Origin: Vibrio sp. CK2-1
GTDB lineage: Bacteria; Pseudomonadota; Gammaproteobacteria; Enterobacterales; Vibrionaceae
Length of the DNA: 64,000 nucleotides
Direction of reading: 5' to 3'
Assembly: GCF_021726515.1 (NCBI RefSeq)
Contig: NZ_JAKKCJ010000002.1
Span: 620,001 to 684,000 of the forward strand
A model generated the notes under the pieces. That model did not search any database. It saw nothing but the letters and a program-made list of their open reading frames with translations, and was not told the DNA's origin. Below, piece by piece: positions 1 to 9,477 of this stretch. Numbering within the stretch: position 1 is the stretch's first letter; the number at the start of each line of letters is the position of its first letter. Position numbers and translations under genes: made by a program.

Positions 1-641
1 ATGTTGCTTGGAGCTTAAACTACCAAGACGTTATCGCGTTCGGTAAGCTATTCCTTACTGGCGAGATTTACACTGATCGTGTGGTTTCATTAGCTGGTCC
101 TGCAATCAAAGAGCCTCGCTTAGTTCGCACTAGCATTGGTGCAAACCTAGATGATTTAACTGAAGGTGAGATTTTACCGGGCGAAGCTCGTGTGATTTCT
201 GGTTCAGTATTATCTGGTACTACAGCATCAGGTCCTCATGCTTACCTTGGTCGTTACCATACACAAGTATCTGTTCTTCATGAAGGTCGTGAAAAAGAGC
301 TCTTCGGTTGGGCAATGCCTGGCGCGCACAAGTTCTCTGTGACTCGTTCTTTCTTAAGCCACTTATTCCCAAGCCGTGTGTTCAATATGACCACTACGAC
401 AAATGGTAGTGACCGTTCTATGGTGCCAATCGGTAACTATGAGCGTGTAATGCCATTAGATATCGAACCAACATTGTTGCTTCGTGATATCTGTGCTGGG
501 GATTCTGATAGCGCACAACGTTTAGGCGTTTTAGAGCTGGATGAAGAAGATTTGGCGTTATGTACCTTTGTATGTCCTGGCAAATATGAATATGGCGATT
601 TACTTCGCGATTGCCTAGACAAGATCGAGAAGGAAGGTTAA
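1..641 (+). CDS. nqrA: Na+-translocating NADH:quinone reductase subunit A (3' part)
   Basis: The reading frame is open from base 3 to the stop at 641, about 212 residues. The family is about 446 residues long, so this is the C-terminal half and the start lies before the window. The visible part opens with [17 protein letters not shown] and continues with conserved NqrA segments such as [20 protein letters not shown]. NqrA is the cytoplasmic subunit of the Na+-pumping respiratory complex and takes part in ubiquinone binding (family knowledge). The gene ends three bases before nqrB, consistent with a single operon. An internal ATG-like start at 81 is only a truncated reading of the same frame. 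Identification rests on both the sequence and the perfectly ordered nqrBCDEF downstream. Confidence 0.97.
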   Translation, partial: VAWSLNYQDVIAFGKLFLTGEIYTDRVVSLAGPAIKEPRLVRTSIGANLDDLTEGEILPGEARVISGSVLSGTTASGPHAYLGRYHTQVSVLHEGREKELFGWAMPGAHKFSVTRSFLSHLFPSRVFNMTTTTNGSDRSMVPIGNYERVMPLDIEPTLLLRDICAGDSDSAQRLGVLELDEEDLALCTFVCPGKYEYGDLLRDCLDKIEKEG

Positions 642-644
642 TTC

Positions 645-1889
645 ATGGGCCTTAAGAAATTTATAGAAGATATTGAACCGCATTTTGAACCTGGCGGGAA
701 ACATGAGCGTTGGTTTGCTTTGTATGAAGCAGCAGCAACGCTATTTTACACCCCAGGTACTGTAACAAAACGCAGTTCTCATGTTCGTGATAGCGTTGAT
801 TTAAAACGTATTATGATCATGGTTTGGCTAGCGGTATTTCCAGCAATGTTCTGGGGTATGTACAATACTGGCCATCAAGCAATTGTCGCGCTTAACCACA
901 TGTATTCTGGTGAGCAACTTGCCACAATCATTTCTGGTGATTGGCACTACTGGCTAACTGAAATGCTCGGCGGCACACTGACCGACCAAGCCGGTTGGGG
1001 CAGTATGATGCTGCTTGGTGCAACTTACTTCTTACCTATCTACGCAGTTGTTTTCGCTGTAGGTGGCTTCTGGGAAGTATTGTTCTGTATGATTCGTAAG
1101 CATGAAGTTAACGAAGGTTTCTTTGTTACTTCTATCTTGTTTGCGCTAATCGTTCCGCCAACACTACCACTATGGCAAGCTGCGTTAGGTATTACTTTCG
1201 GTGTTGTTGTCGCTAAAGAAATCTTTGGTGGTACAGGCCGTAACTTCCTAAACCCAGCATTGGCTGGCCGTGCGTTCCTATTCTTTGCCTACCCAGCACA
1301 AATTTCTGGTGATGCAGTTTGGACAGCGGCTGATGGCTTCTCTGGTGCTACGGCGCTTAGCCAGTGGGCACAAGGTGGTCACGGTTCATTAGTGAATACA
1401 GTAACAGGTCATTCAATTTCTTGGATGGACGCATTCATCGGTAATATCCCAGGTTCTATGGGTGAGGTTTCTACCTTAGCTCTAATCCTTGGCGGTTTGA
1501 TGATCGTTTATATGAGAATTGCATCATGGCGCATCATTGCGGGTGTAATGATTGGTATGGCTGCTGTATCAACAATGTTTAACCTTATCGGTTCAGACAC
1601 TAACCCAATGTTTGCTATGCCTTGGTACTGGCACCTAGTGCTAGGTGGTTTTGCATTCGGTATGATCTTCATGGCGACAGATCCTGTATCAGCATCATTT
1701 ACTAATAAAGGTAAGTGGGCGTACGGTGCATTGATCGGTGTGATGTGTGTGCTTATCCGTGTAGTTAACCCTGCCTACCCTGAGGGTATGATGCTAGCGA
1801 TCCTATTTGCTAACCTATTTGCACCTCTATTTGATTACTTTGTCGTTGAGAAGAACGTCAAGAGGAGACAAGCTCGCTATGGCAAATAA
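645..1889 (+). CDS. nqrB: Na+-translocating NADH:quinone reductase subunit B
   Basis: This 414-residue membrane subunit of the Na+-NQR complex has many hydrophobic segments and the flavinylation motif SGAT at residues 233-236. Thr236 is the residue that carries covalent FMN in Vibrio NqrB (established knowledge). The ATG follows the nqrA stop by three bases, and the 3' end overlaps the nqrC start by 11 bases, so translation is probably coupled. NqrB forms part of the Na+ channel and the route of electrons to quinone. The apbE gene downstream encodes the enzyme type that attaches this FMN. Length and motif position agree with the family. Confidence 0.98.
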   Translation: MGLKKFIEDIEPHFEPGGKHERWFALYEAAATLFYTPGTVTKRSSHVRDSVDLKRIMIMVWLAVFPAMFWGMYNTGHQAIVALNHMYSGEQLATIISGDWHYWLTEMLGGTLTDQAGWGSMMLLGATYFLPIYAVVFAVGGFWEVLFCMIRKHEVNEGFFVTSILFALIVPPTLPLWQAALGITFGVVVAKEIFGGTGRNFLNPALAGRAFLFFAYPAQISGDAVWTAADGFSGATALSQWAQGGHGSLVNTVTGHSISWMDAFIGNIPGSMGEVSTLALILGGLMIVYMRIASWRIIAGVMIGMAAVSTMFNLIGSDTNPMFAMPWYWHLVLGGFAFGMIFMATDPVSASFTNKGKWAYGALIGVMCVLIRVVNPAYPEGMMLAILFANLFAPLFDYFVVEKNVKRRQARYGK

Positions 1890-2649
1890 AGACTCCATTA
1901 AAGGTACCCTAGTTACCGTTATTGCTCTGAGCCTTGTGTGTTCAGTTGTAGTATCAACGGCAGCGGTACTATTAAAACCAAAACAAGTAGCAAATGCTAA
2001 ACTTGATGTTCAAAGTAACATCGTAGCGGTTGCTGGTTTTGATGCGAAAAATGCAGACGAGATCCAATCTATCTACCATGAAAGCATTGAACCTCGTTTA
2101 ATTGACTTCTCTACTGGAGAATTTGCAGAAGGTGACGCAACTCAATATGACATGCGTGCTGCAGCAAAAGATCCAAGTCAATCGACTAAGCTATCAGCTG
2201 ATGAAGATATCGCAAAAATTTTGCGTCTTCCGAATAAAGGCCTGGTTTACTTAGTGAAAGACGGCGAGCAAGTTAAAGAAGTTATTTTACCAATTAATGG
2301 TAGTGGCCTTTGGTCTATGATGTATGCATTTGTTGCTGTTCAAACGGACGGTAACACAGTAAGTGACATCACATTCTATGAGCAAGGTGAAACTCCGGGA
2401 CTTGGTGGTGAAGTTGAAAACCCTAAATGGCGTGCTCAATTTGAAGGTAAGAAATTGTTTGATGAAAACAATCAACCTGCAATTAAGATCGTAAAAGGTG
2501 GAGCACCTGAAGGATCTGAACACGGTATTGATGGTTTGTCTGGCGCAACGCTAACAAGTAATGGTGTTCAGCACATTTTCGACTTCTGGTTAGGTGATAA
2601 GGCCTACGGTCCTTTCCTAGCTAAAGTACGAGCAGGAGAACTGAACTAA
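1879..2649 (+). CDS. nqrC: Na+-translocating NADH:quinone reductase subunit C
   Basis: The start chosen is the ATG at 1879, which gives 256 residues (MANKDSIKG...), the usual NqrC length. A longer in-frame reading from 1807 would lie inside nqrB and is rejected. One N-terminal transmembrane helix (about residues 9-32) anchors a periplasmic flavoprotein domain, with the flavinylation motif SGAT at residues 221-224 in [14 protein letters not shown]. The motif threonine accepts covalent FMN from ApbE (family knowledge). The gene overlaps the end of nqrB by 11 bases, and its TAA shares one base with the nqrD ATG, a classic coupling arrangement. Confidence 0.97.
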   Translation: MANKDSIKGTLVTVIALSLVCSVVVSTAAVLLKPKQVANAKLDVQSNIVAVAGFDAKNADEIQSIYHESIEPRLIDFSTGEFAEGDATQYDMRAAAKDPSQSTKLSADEDIAKILRLPNKGLVYLVKDGEQVKEVILPINGSGLWSMMYAFVAVQTDGNTVSDITFYEQGETPGLGGEVENPKWRAQFEGKKLFDENNQPAIKIVKGGAPEGSEHGIDGLSGATLTSNGVQHIFDFWLGDKAYGPFLAKVRAGELN

Positions 2650-3278
2650 TGAGTGCAAAAGACTTAAGAAAATCTATTGTTGCTCCAGTGTTAGATAACA
2701 ACCCGATTGCACTACAAGTGCTAGGTGTTTGTTCTGCATTGGCAGTAACCACTAAGTTGGAAACCGCATTTGTTATGACATTAGCTGTAATGTTTGTAAC
2801 CGCATTTTCTAACTTGTTCGTATCTCTAATGCGTAATCACATTCCTAATAGTGTTCGTATTATTGTACAAATGGCGATCATCGCATCGTTAGTAATCGTG
2901 GTAGACCAAGTATTACGCGCATACTTCTTCGATATTTCGAAGCAGCTATCGGTATTCGTTGGTTTGATCATTACTAACTGTATCGTAATGGGCCGCGCTG
3001 AAGCATTTGCAATGAAAGAAGCACCATTCCCGTCATTTATTGATGGTATTGCGAATGGTCTAGGCTACGGCTTTGTATTGATCGTAGTAGGCTTCTTCCG
3101 TGAGCTTTTAGGTTCAGGTAGTATCTTCGGTATGCAAGTGTTGCCATTAATTTCAGACGGTGGTTGGTATCAGCCAAACGGTATGATGTTACTTGCGCCT
3201 TCTGCATTCTTCATCATTGGTTTCTTAATTTGGGTTATCCGTACAATGAAACCAGAACAAGTAGAAGCTAAGGAGTAA
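2649..3278 (+). CDS. nqrD: Na+-translocating NADH:quinone reductase subunit D
   Basis: This 209-residue, highly hydrophobic protein has about six membrane helices and is homologous in fold to NqrE. Cys28 (LGVCSA) and Cys111 (IITNCIVMG) are visible. In the family these pair with two NqrE cysteines to hold an iron-sulfur centre in the middle of the membrane (established knowledge). The ATG overlaps the nqrC stop by one base, and nqrE starts five bases after the stop. NqrM, encoded downstream, is needed for assembly of this metal centre in related bacteria. Confidence 0.97.
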   Translation: MSAKDLRKSIVAPVLDNNPIALQVLGVCSALAVTTKLETAFVMTLAVMFVTAFSNLFVSLMRNHIPNSVRIIVQMAIIASLVIVVDQVLRAYFFDISKQLSVFVGLIITNCIVMGRAEAFAMKEAPFPSFIDGIANGLGYGFVLIVVGFFRELLGSGSIFGMQVLPLISDGGWYQPNGMMLLAPSAFFIIGFLIWVIRTMKPEQVEAKE

Positions 3279-3283
3279 TCGCA

Positions 3284-3880
3284 GTGGAACATTATATTAG
3301 CTTACTCGTTCGTTCGATCTTCATTGAGAACATGGCGCTGTCTTTCTTCTTAGGCATGTGTACGTTCCTAGCGGTATCGAAAAAAGTAAAAACCTCTATC
3401 GGTCTTGGTATTGCGGTTGTTGTTGTACTAACTGTAGCGGTACCAGTAAACAACCTAGTTTATACCTATATTCTGAAAGAAGATGCCTTGGTTCAGGGAG
3501 TGGATTTAAGCTTCCTTAACTTCATCACTTTCATCGGTGTTATTGCCGCACTAGTACAAATCTTGGAAATGGTGCTTGACCGCTTTTTCCCACCTTTGTA
3601 CAACGCACTAGGTATTTTCCTACCGTTAATTACCGTTAACTGTGCCATCTTTGGTGGTGTGTCGTTCATGGTTCAACGTGACTATAACTTCACAGAGTCA
3701 ATCGTATATGGCTTCGGTTCAGGTTTAGGTTGGATGTTAGCTATCGTTGCGTTAGCAGGTATCCGTGAGAAGATGAAATATTCAGATGTACCTCCTGGTC
3801 TACGTGGCCTAGGTATTACTTTCATCACTGCGGGTCTTATGGCGTTAGGCTTTATGTCTTTCTCTGGTATTCAACTTTAG
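3284..3880 (+). CDS. nqrE: Na+-translocating NADH:quinone reductase subunit E
   Basis: This 198-residue integral membrane subunit has about six helices. The start is a GTG at 3284, preceded by an AAGGAG ribosome-binding site that overlaps the end of nqrD. Cys26 (GMCTFLA) and Cys120 (ITVNCAIFG) match the positions that, together with NqrD Cys28 and Cys111, bind the intramembrane Fe-S centre. The length is normal for the family. It is followed after 31 bases by nqrF. Confidence 0.97.
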   Translation: MEHYISLLVRSIFIENMALSFFLGMCTFLAVSKKVKTSIGLGIAVVVVLTVAVPVNNLVYTYILKEDALVQGVDLSFLNFITFIGVIAALVQILEMVLDRFFPPLYNALGIFLPLITVNCAIFGGVSFMVQRDYNFTESIVYGFGSGLGWMLAIVALAGIREKMKYSDVPPGLRGLGITFITAGLMALGFMSFSGIQL

Positions 3881-3911
3881 GGTAAACGCCCCCAAACATA
3901 AGGAATAATCG

Positions 3912-5144
3912 ATGGATACTAATGTTATTCTCCTTGGCGTCGCGATGTTTACTCTGATCGTTCTAGCTTTAGTTTTAGTGATTTTATTCGCTAAATCTAA
4001 ACTGGTTCCAGATGGTGACATTACGATTTCTGTAAATGGCGATCCTGAGAAAGCCATTATTACGACAGCAGGTAGCAAGCTACTTGGCGCACTATCAAGC
4101 TCTGGCATCTTCGTGTCTTCAGCTTGTGGTGGCGGTGGTTCTTGTGGCCAGTGTCGCGTTAAAATTAAATCTGGCGGTGGTGATATTCTACCAACAGAAT
4201 TGGATCACATCTCTAAAGGCGAAGCCCGTGAAGGTGAACGTTTAGCTTGTCAAGTTAACGTGAAAACTGACATGGATATTGAATTGCCGGAAGAAATCTT
4301 TGGTGTGAAAAAATGGGAATGTGAAGTTATTTCTAACAATAACGAAGCAACCTTCATCAAAGAATTTAAGATTGCGATCCCTGATGGTGAGTCTGTACCA
4401 TTCCGTGCAGGTGGTTATATTCAAATTGAAGCGCCAGCGCACCATATTAAGTACTCTGACTTTGATATTCCTCAGGAATATCGTGAAGATTGGGAAAAGT
4501 TCAACTTGTTCCGCTACGAATCAAAAGTGGAAGAAGAAACCATTCGTGCATACTCGATGGCGAACTACCCAGAAGAAGAAGGTATTATTATGCTGAACGT
4601 GCGTATCGCTACGCCGCCGCCTAATAATCCTGATGTACCACCAGGTATCATGTCTTCTTACATTTGGTCTCTGAAACCAGGTGACAAGTGTACGATTTCA
4701 GGTCCATTTGGTGAGTTCTTCGCGAAAGATACTGATGCTGAAATGGTATTTGTTGGCGGTGGTGCGGGTATGGCACCAATGCGTTCACATATCTTCGATC
4801 AGCTTAAGCGTCTGAAGTCTAAGCGCAAGATGAGCTTCTGGTATGGTGCTCGTTCTAAGCGTGAAATGTTCTATGTAGAAGACTTTGATGGTCTAGCTGC
4901 TGAGAATGAAAACTTTGAATGGCACTGTGCATTGTCTGATCCACTTCCTGAAGATAACTGGGAAGGTAAGACGGGCTTTATCCACAATGTTCTATATGAA
5001 AGCTACTTGAGAGATCATGAAGCCCCAGAAGATTGTGAATACTACATGTGTGGTCCACCAATGATGAACGCAGCCGTTATCGGATTGTTGAAAGATCTTG
5101 GTGTAGAAGACGAAAACATTCTATTGGATGATTTCGGCGGCTAA
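3912..5144 (+). CDS. nqrF: Na+-translocating NADH:quinone reductase subunit F (NADH dehydrogenase entry subunit)
   Basis: This 410-residue subunit is where NADH is oxidised. It has one N-terminal membrane helix (about residues 5-26), then a plant-type [2Fe-2S] ferredoxin domain with Cys72, Cys78, Cys81 and Cys113 ([12 protein letters not shown]...LACQV). A ferredoxin reductase-like FAD domain (RAYSMANYP) and an NAD domain ([22 protein letters not shown]) follow. Electrons pass from NADH through FAD and the 2Fe-2S cluster into the rest of the complex. It is the last structural gene of the operon, followed by a strong terminator. Confidence 0.98.
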   Translation: MDTNVILLGVAMFTLIVLALVLVILFAKSKLVPDGDITISVNGDPEKAIITTAGSKLLGALSSSGIFVSSACGGGGSCGQCRVKIKSGGGDILPTELDHISKGEAREGERLACQVNVKTDMDIELPEEIFGVKKWECEVISNNNEATFIKEFKIAIPDGESVPFRAGGYIQIEAPAHHIKYSDFDIPQEYREDWEKFNLFRYESKVEEETIRAYSMANYPEEEGIIMLNVRIATPPPNNPDVPPGIMSSYIWSLKPGDKCTISGPFGEFFAKDTDAEMVFVGGGAGMAPMRSHIFDQLKRLKSKRKMSFWYGARSKREMFYVEDFDGLAAENENFEWHCALSDPLPEDNWEGKTGFIHNVLYESYLRDHEAPEDCEYYMCGPPMMNAAVIGLLKDLGVEDENILLDDFGG

Positions 5145-5166
5145 TCACTAAGCCTCTGATAATAAT

Positions 5167-5198
5167 GGCTGACTTACTTAAGTCAGCCATTGTTTTTT
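5167..5198 (+). terminator. Rho-independent terminator after nqrF
   Basis: A ten-base inverted repeat, GGCTGACTTA with TAAGTCAGCC and a two-base gap, is followed by ATTGTTTTTT. It ends the nqrA-F transcript and separates it from apbE, so apbE and nqrM probably have their own promoter or depend on read-through. Confidence 0.9.
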
Positions 5199-5300
5199 AA
5201 AGCGAATAGTTTTTTAGAATCATTAGAAATGGGTAGATCCGCAACGTATTTATCGCTGATTTCTAATGTTTTTATCAATACCTCTTAAAGGAGTAAGCAA

Positions 5301-6344
5301 GTGAAATTACGAATGATTCAACTTGCTAAGTCAGTGAAAACTTGGCTTTTTATCATTGTTTCTGGTTTATTGTTAACTGGTTGTTCTAAGCCAGCAGAGC
5401 AAGTGCACTTATCAGGCCCTACTATGGGGACTGGTTATAATGTTAAGTACATTGTTCAAGATGAGCAGCCAAAGCCTGACGTTTTACAAAAAGAAATCGA
5501 CAAAGTGTTGGAAAAGGTTAACGATGAAATGTCGACCTACAGAGAGGACTCTGAATTAAGCCGTTTTAACCAACATACGAGTAATGAACCTTTTCCTGTC
5601 TCTAGTGATACCGCAGCGGTAGTACGTGAAGCATTGCGTATTAATAAGCTAACTGAAGGTGCGATGGATGTCACGGTTGGGCCTATTGTGAACCTTTGGG
5701 GCTTTGGACCAGAAGATCGTCCTGACGTAGTGCCAACACCTGAAATGTTATCTGAGCGTCGCAAAGTAACGGGTATTGAGCATCTAAGCGAAACCGGTGA
5801 TGCATTAATCAAAGATATTCCAGAGTTGTATGTTGATTTATCAAGTATTGCGAAAGGTCGTGGTACTGATGAAGTTGCCGACTACTTAGAGTCTGTAGGC
5901 ATTCATAATTACATGGTTGAAGTGGGCGGTGAAATTCGCGTTAAAGGTAAGAACCGTGATGGTGTATCATGGCGTATCGCAGTCGAAAAGCCAGTTGCTA
6001 ACCAGCGTTCAGTGGAAAATATTATTGAACCAGGTGATATGGCGATTGCCACGTCAGGTGACTACCGTAACTACTTTGAAGAAGACGGTGTTCGCTACTC
6101 GCATATTATTAATCCGAAGACAGGCAACCCGATTAGTAATAAAGTGGTGTCAGTGACGGTTCTGAATCCATCTTGTATGACTGCAGATGGTTTGTCGACT
6201 GGCCTGATGGTTTTGGGTGAAGTAGACGGATTGCGCATTGCCAATCAAAATAATATCCCTGTTTTATATATCGTAAAAACAGAAGATGGTTTTAAAGAAT
6301 TCAGCTCAGATGCGTTTAAGCCGTATTTGAAAGACACACAATAA
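5301..6344 (+). CDS. apbE: FAD:protein FMN transferase, lipoprotein
   Basis: This 347-residue ApbE family protein starts with GTG at 5301 behind AAAGGAG. It has a lipoprotein signal peptide with lipobox LLTGC, the lipidated Cys being residue 28, so it faces the periplasm. The family motif GPTMGTGYNVKY follows, with the Mg/FAD-binding region near DLSSIAKGRGTD and the C-terminal HIINPKTGNPI and MTADGLSTGLMVLG segments. ApbE transfers FMN from FAD to the threonine of SGAT motifs; the obvious substrates here are NqrB and NqrC just upstream (inference from context, established for Vibrio). It lies twelve bases before nqrM. Confidence 0.97.
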   Translation: MKLRMIQLAKSVKTWLFIIVSGLLLTGCSKPAEQVHLSGPTMGTGYNVKYIVQDEQPKPDVLQKEIDKVLEKVNDEMSTYREDSELSRFNQHTSNEPFPVSSDTAAVVREALRINKLTEGAMDVTVGPIVNLWGFGPEDRPDVVPTPEMLSERRKVTGIEHLSETGDALIKDIPELYVDLSSIAKGRGTDEVADYLESVGIHNYMVEVGGEIRVKGKNRDGVSWRIAVEKPVANQRSVENIIEPGDMAIATSGDYRNYFEEDGVRYSHIINPKTGNPISNKVVSVTVLNPSCMTADGLSTGLMVLGEVDGLRIANQNNIPVLYIVKTEDGFKEFSSDAFKPYLKDTQ

Positions 6345-6356
6345 ACGAGGTGCTTC

Positions 6357-6590
6357 ATGGCAACTTATGGAATTACATTTTTAATATTTTTGGCTGTCAT
6401 TGCAGCAATGTCTGTCGGCTACATCTTTCAAAAGAAAGTGGTAAAAGGCAGCTGTGGTGGTTTAGGTGCGGTAGGCGTCGATAAAGTCTGCAATTGCCCT
6501 GAACCGTGTGACGCACGTAAAAAGCGTGAAGCGAAAGCAGCCCTAAGAGCAGAAAAATTAGCGAAATGGGAAAACGAGCGAATCATGTAA
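6357..6590 (+). CDS. nqrM: Na+-NQR maturation protein NqrM (DUF539)
   Basis: This 77-residue protein has one N-terminal membrane helix (about residues 5-24) and a short cysteine-rich segment with Cys33, Cys45, Cys47 and Cys51 (GSCGGLG...VCNCPEPC), then a basic tail. This pattern and its position after apbE identify NqrM, which is required to assemble the iron centre of Na+-NQR between NqrD and NqrE (family knowledge). It probably delivers or holds iron through the cysteines. It is co-transcribed with apbE and ends at a terminator. Confidence 0.95.
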   Translation: MATYGITFLIFLAVIAAMSVGYIFQKKVVKGSCGGLGAVGVDKVCNCPEPCDARKKREAKAALRAEKLAKWENERIM

Positions 6591-6616
6591 TGATTTAAAA
6601 GCCGTATTTCTATTTT

Positions 6617-6652
6617 AATGCCCCTTCTTGTAAGAGTTGGGGCATTTTTATT
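6617..6652 (+). terminator. Rho-independent terminator after nqrM
   Basis: AATGCCCC and GGGGCATT form a stem around a 14-base loop, followed by TTTATT. It closes the apbE-nqrM unit. Confidence 0.85.
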
Positions 6653-6686
6653 GCTTGGTACTTTTGAGAAATAGAGCTATTATTTA

Positions 6687-6704
6687 ACTGTGTTTTTATA
6701 CAGT
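6687..6704 (+). promoter_or_regulatory. LexA (SOS) box upstream of dinB
   Basis: The site reads ACTGT-GTTTTTAT-ACAGT, which contains the exact LexA consensus CTGT-N8-ACAG with an A/T-rich centre. It lies 36 bases before the dinB start and is the only such site noticed in front of a gene in this window. It predicts DNA-damage induction of dinB. Confidence 0.9.
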
Positions 6705-6739
6705 GATTGTTCTGATTATAGTGGCGACGGATTGTAGTG

Positions 6740-7798
6740 ATGGCTGATCGTAAAATTATTCATATTGATATGGACTGCTTTTTTGCTGCGGTGGAAATGA
6801 GAGATTTTCCTCAATATCGTGATGTCCCACTTGCGGTAGGGGGAAGCAGTAAGCAGCGCGGCGTGATCAGCACTTGTAACTACATAGCGCGTCAATACGG
6901 TGTGCGATCAGCACTACCCACGGCAAAAGCTTATCAACTATGTCCCCGTTTAACTTTGGTACATGGACGAATGGATGTTTATCGCCAAGTATCAAAGCAG
7001 ATCCGAGAGATATTTTCCCGTTATACCTCAGTGATTGAACCGCTATCCCTAGATGAAGCTTATTTAGATGTCACCAATAGTAAAATGCTCCATGGTTCGG
7101 CAACTTTAATTGCGGAAGCCATTCGGGCCGATATTGAGCGTGAACTCAATCTCACCGCATCAGCAGGCGTTGCTCCACTCAAATTCTTAGCCAAGATCGC
7201 CTCTGATCTCAATAAACCCAATGGTATTGCTGTTATTCCACCTGAGAAAGTTCAGCAAACGATTGATGGTCTAACGCTAGAAAAAATTCCGGGAGTTGGC
7301 AAGGTAACCATTGAGAAGCTACATCAAGCTGGTTTGTATACTTGCTTGGATGTTAGGCAATCGAATTATCGTGATTTATTAGGACAGTTTGGCTTGCTGG
7401 GCGCTTCTTTATGGAAGAAAAGTAATGGCATTGATAATCGTGAAGTGGTGGTTGAACGCAATCGTAAATCGGTAGGAGTTGAAAGAACCTTTAGTGAGAA
7501 CATTTCAAGCTTTGATGAGTGCTGGCAAGTTATTGAACAAAAGCTCTACCCAGAATTAGATAAGCGCTTACTTAAAGCCTCACCATCAAAAGCAATCACT
7601 AAGCAAGGTATCAAAGTGAAGTTTGCCGATTTTCAACAAACGACCATTGAGCACAATGCTCAGTTATTTACGCTAGAAGATTATAAACAATTGCTACAAG
7701 AAGTACTGACTCGACAAAAGGGGCGTGAAATACGTTTGCTTGGAGTGAGTGTGATGCTAAAGCCAGAGGAAATGGAAAGGCAACTTTGTTTGATTTAA
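6740..7798 (+). CDS. dinB: DNA polymerase IV (Y-family translesion polymerase)
   Basis: The ATG at 6740 gives 352 residues (MADRKIIHIDMDCFFAAVE); a GTG one codon earlier at 6737 is an equally placed alternative. Catalytic carboxylates are visible at Asp10 (HIDMDCFF) and Asp105-Glu106 (SLDEAYLDV). Helix-hairpin-helix elements sit near IPGVGKVTIEKL, and the little-finger domain follows. The C-terminus ends in QLCLI, resembling the sliding-clamp binding motif of this family. Pol IV copies past damaged bases and extends misaligned primers. The LexA box upstream places it in the SOS response. It is monocistronic and convergent with pepD. Confidence 0.97.
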   Translation: MADRKIIHIDMDCFFAAVEMRDFPQYRDVPLAVGGSSKQRGVISTCNYIARQYGVRSALPTAKAYQLCPRLTLVHGRMDVYRQVSKQIREIFSRYTSVIEPLSLDEAYLDVTNSKMLHGSATLIAEAIRADIERELNLTASAGVAPLKFLAKIASDLNKPNGIAVIPPEKVQQTIDGLTLEKIPGVGKVTIEKLHQAGLYTCLDVRQSNYRDLLGQFGLLGASLWKKSNGIDNREVVVERNRKSVGVERTFSENISSFDECWQVIEQKLYPELDKRLLKASPSKAITKQGIKVKFADFQQTTIEHNAQLFTLEDYKQLLQEVLTRQKGREIRLLGVSVMLKPEEMERQLCLI

Positions 7799-7815
7799 CG
7801 ACTCTCGAGTGCCGA

Positions 7816-7850
7816 GTCTCGTTTCTCGAGGGCTAATCGAGAAACGAGAC
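7816..7850. repeat. Perfect 14-bp inverted repeat between dinB and pepD
   Basis: GTCTCGTTTCTCGA and its exact complement TCGAGAAACGAGAC flank a seven-base loop between two convergent genes. There is no T-run, so if it is a terminator it is an atypical, bidirectional one. The same CGAGAAACG wording recurs in the tRNA spacers at 42150-43350, and CTCGAAGCGAAG-type variants flank the proA/lipA terminator. This suggests a dispersed repeat family of this genome. Confidence 0.8.
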
Positions 7851-7870
7851 ACGCTAACCGAGCAACGTAT

Positions 7871-9343
7871 TTACTCTTTTTCTGGAATATTTTCCAAAAT
7901 GGCAATCATCTGTTCCCAGTAAAGTGCCACGCTGGCGATCTCTACTTTTTCATCTGGAGAATGTGGGAACTTAATGGTTGGGCCAAACGAAATCATATCC
8001 ATATTCGGGTATGGTTTTTTGAATAGACCACACTCAAGACCTGCGTGGATCACCATGATATTTGGTTTACGACCATAAATACCTTCATAAACATCACGGA
8101 AGATATGCATGATTTGTGAATCCGGATCTGGTTTCCAGCCAGGGTAAGCACCATCAAATTGAATATTTGCGCCAGCAAGTTCCGCTAGCGATGCCAAAGT
8201 ACCTTCAACCATTTCGCGGCCAGAATCAATCAAGGAGCGGACTAGGCAAAGAATGGTGATTTTGTTTTCTTCTGTTGTGATTACGCCTACGTTTAATGAC
8301 GTTTCCACCACACCTTCAATATTGTCATCCATACGAATTACGCCGTTTGGACAGCTATTTAATGCGGCAATAAAGCGTGATTGAATAGATTGAGTTAATG
8401 GTGAGAATTGGCTGCTAGCTTCTGAAATTTGGCTAGTCAGCGCAGTCTCAACTTGACCTAGTTCTTGTTGAACTAAAGCCGTGTATTGATTGAATGCCTC
8501 TGTCAGTTCAGCTTGTTTTGCTGTTGGTACGGCGATAATCGCAGCGGCTTCACGTGGAATGGCATTACGAAGACTACCACCTTGGAATTCAATCACGTGT
8601 AAATCTAAATTTTTCGCTTGGTTGGCTAGGAAGCGAGCAAGGAATTTATTGGCATTACCGCGGCCAGTGTGAATATCACAGCCAGAGTGACCACCTTTCA
8701 AGCCTTTAACGGCAAGTTTTAGAGTAGTGTGGTCGCTTGGCATTGCGTCACGCTCTAGATCAAAAATGATTGAAGCGTTTACACCACCGGCACAACCCAT
8801 GTAGATTTCGCCTTCCTGCTCTGAATCGGTGTTCAGCAGGATATCCGCATCAAGCCAGCCTTCTTGTAGTGCAAAAGCACCTGTCATACCCGCTTCTTCA
8901 TCAATGGTCAGTAATACTTCTAATGGGCCATGTTTAATGTCTGTTGAAGCGAGAACCGCTAAGCATGAAGCCATGCCCATACCGTTGTCAGCACCTAGTG
9001 TGGTCCCTTTCGCGGTTACCCACTCACCATCAATATATGGTTGGATAGGATCTTTAGTGAAGTCGTGTGCTGTGTCTTCATTTTTTTGCGGCACCATATC
9101 AATATGCGCTTGAAGAACGACTTTCTTCTTGTTTTCCATTCCCGCGGTTGCAGGCTTAGTAATAAAAACATTACCTGCATCATCACGTTTAACAGGTAAG
9201 TTCTGTGAGGTTGCCCATTCAACGATGTACTGAGCAAGCGCTGCCTCATGTTTTGAAGGATGAGGAATGGAGCAGATTTTATCGAAAAATTGCCAGACAG
9301 GTTGAGGGGATAGTTGACTGATTTCAGAATGTTGATTCGACAC
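7871..9343 (-). CDS. pepD: Aminoacyl-histidine dipeptidase (peptidase D), M20 family
   Basis: This is a 490-residue di-zinc peptidase that cleaves Xaa-His dipeptides such as carnosine in the cytoplasm. The residues described for Vibrio PepD are at the same positions: metal ligands His80, Asp119, Glu150, Asp173 and His461, and catalytic Asp82 and Glu149 (QAHIDMVPQ, TLGADNGMG, TIDEEAGMTGAF, FPHSPDEK). The start is a GTG with GGAG six bases upstream on the minus strand. It stands alone, convergent with dinB. Confidence 0.97.
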   Translation of the reverse strand: MSNQHSEISQLSPQPVWQFFDKICSIPHPSKHEAALAQYIVEWATSQNLPVKRDDAGNVFITKPATAGMENKKKVVLQAHIDMVPQKNEDTAHDFTKDPIQPYIDGEWVTAKGTTLGADNGMGMASCLAVLASTDIKHGPLEVLLTIDEEAGMTGAFALQEGWLDADILLNTDSEQEGEIYMGCAGGVNASIIFDLERDAMPSDHTTLKLAVKGLKGGHSGCDIHTGRGNANKFLARFLANQAKNLDLHVIEFQGGSLRNAIPREAAAIIAVPTAKQAELTEAFNQYTALVQQELGQVETALTSQISEASSQFSPLTQSIQSRFIAALNSCPNGVIRMDDNIEGVVETSLNVGVITTEENKITILCLVRSLIDSGREMVEGTLASLAELAGANIQFDGAYPGWKPDPDSQIMHIFRDVYEGIYGRKPNIMVIHAGLECGLFKKPYPNMDMISFGPTIKFPHSPDEKVEIASVALYWEQMIAILENIPEKE

Positions 9344-9400
9344 AAAAGACTCCTAACTGAATATTGCTACCCTTATGGTGTTAAAAAAGGATAGTAGAAT

Positions 9401-9477
9401 TATACCCTTGGTACTCGAAGTTACCGCTTTGTTGACTGCGTACTTTCGTTTACCGCGCGATAATTACTGTGGGTATA
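9401..9477. repeat. Short interspersed repeat element with TATACCC / GGGTATA ends
   Basis: The element starts TATACCCTTGGTACTCGAAG and ends GGGTATA, so the termini are inverted repeats. Related openings occur at 14197 (TATACCCAAGTTACTTGGAT), 39202 (TATACCCTTTGTACTTGAAG) and, reversed, at 17973 inside the end of lipB. This looks like a small non-autonomous repeat (MITE-like or ERIC-like) common in this genome. Confidence 0.6.

Noticed and set aside
6737-6739. GTG at 6737 as the start of dinB.
   Set aside because: The ATG one codon later is an equally placed and stronger start; the difference is a single residue, so the ATG was preferred.
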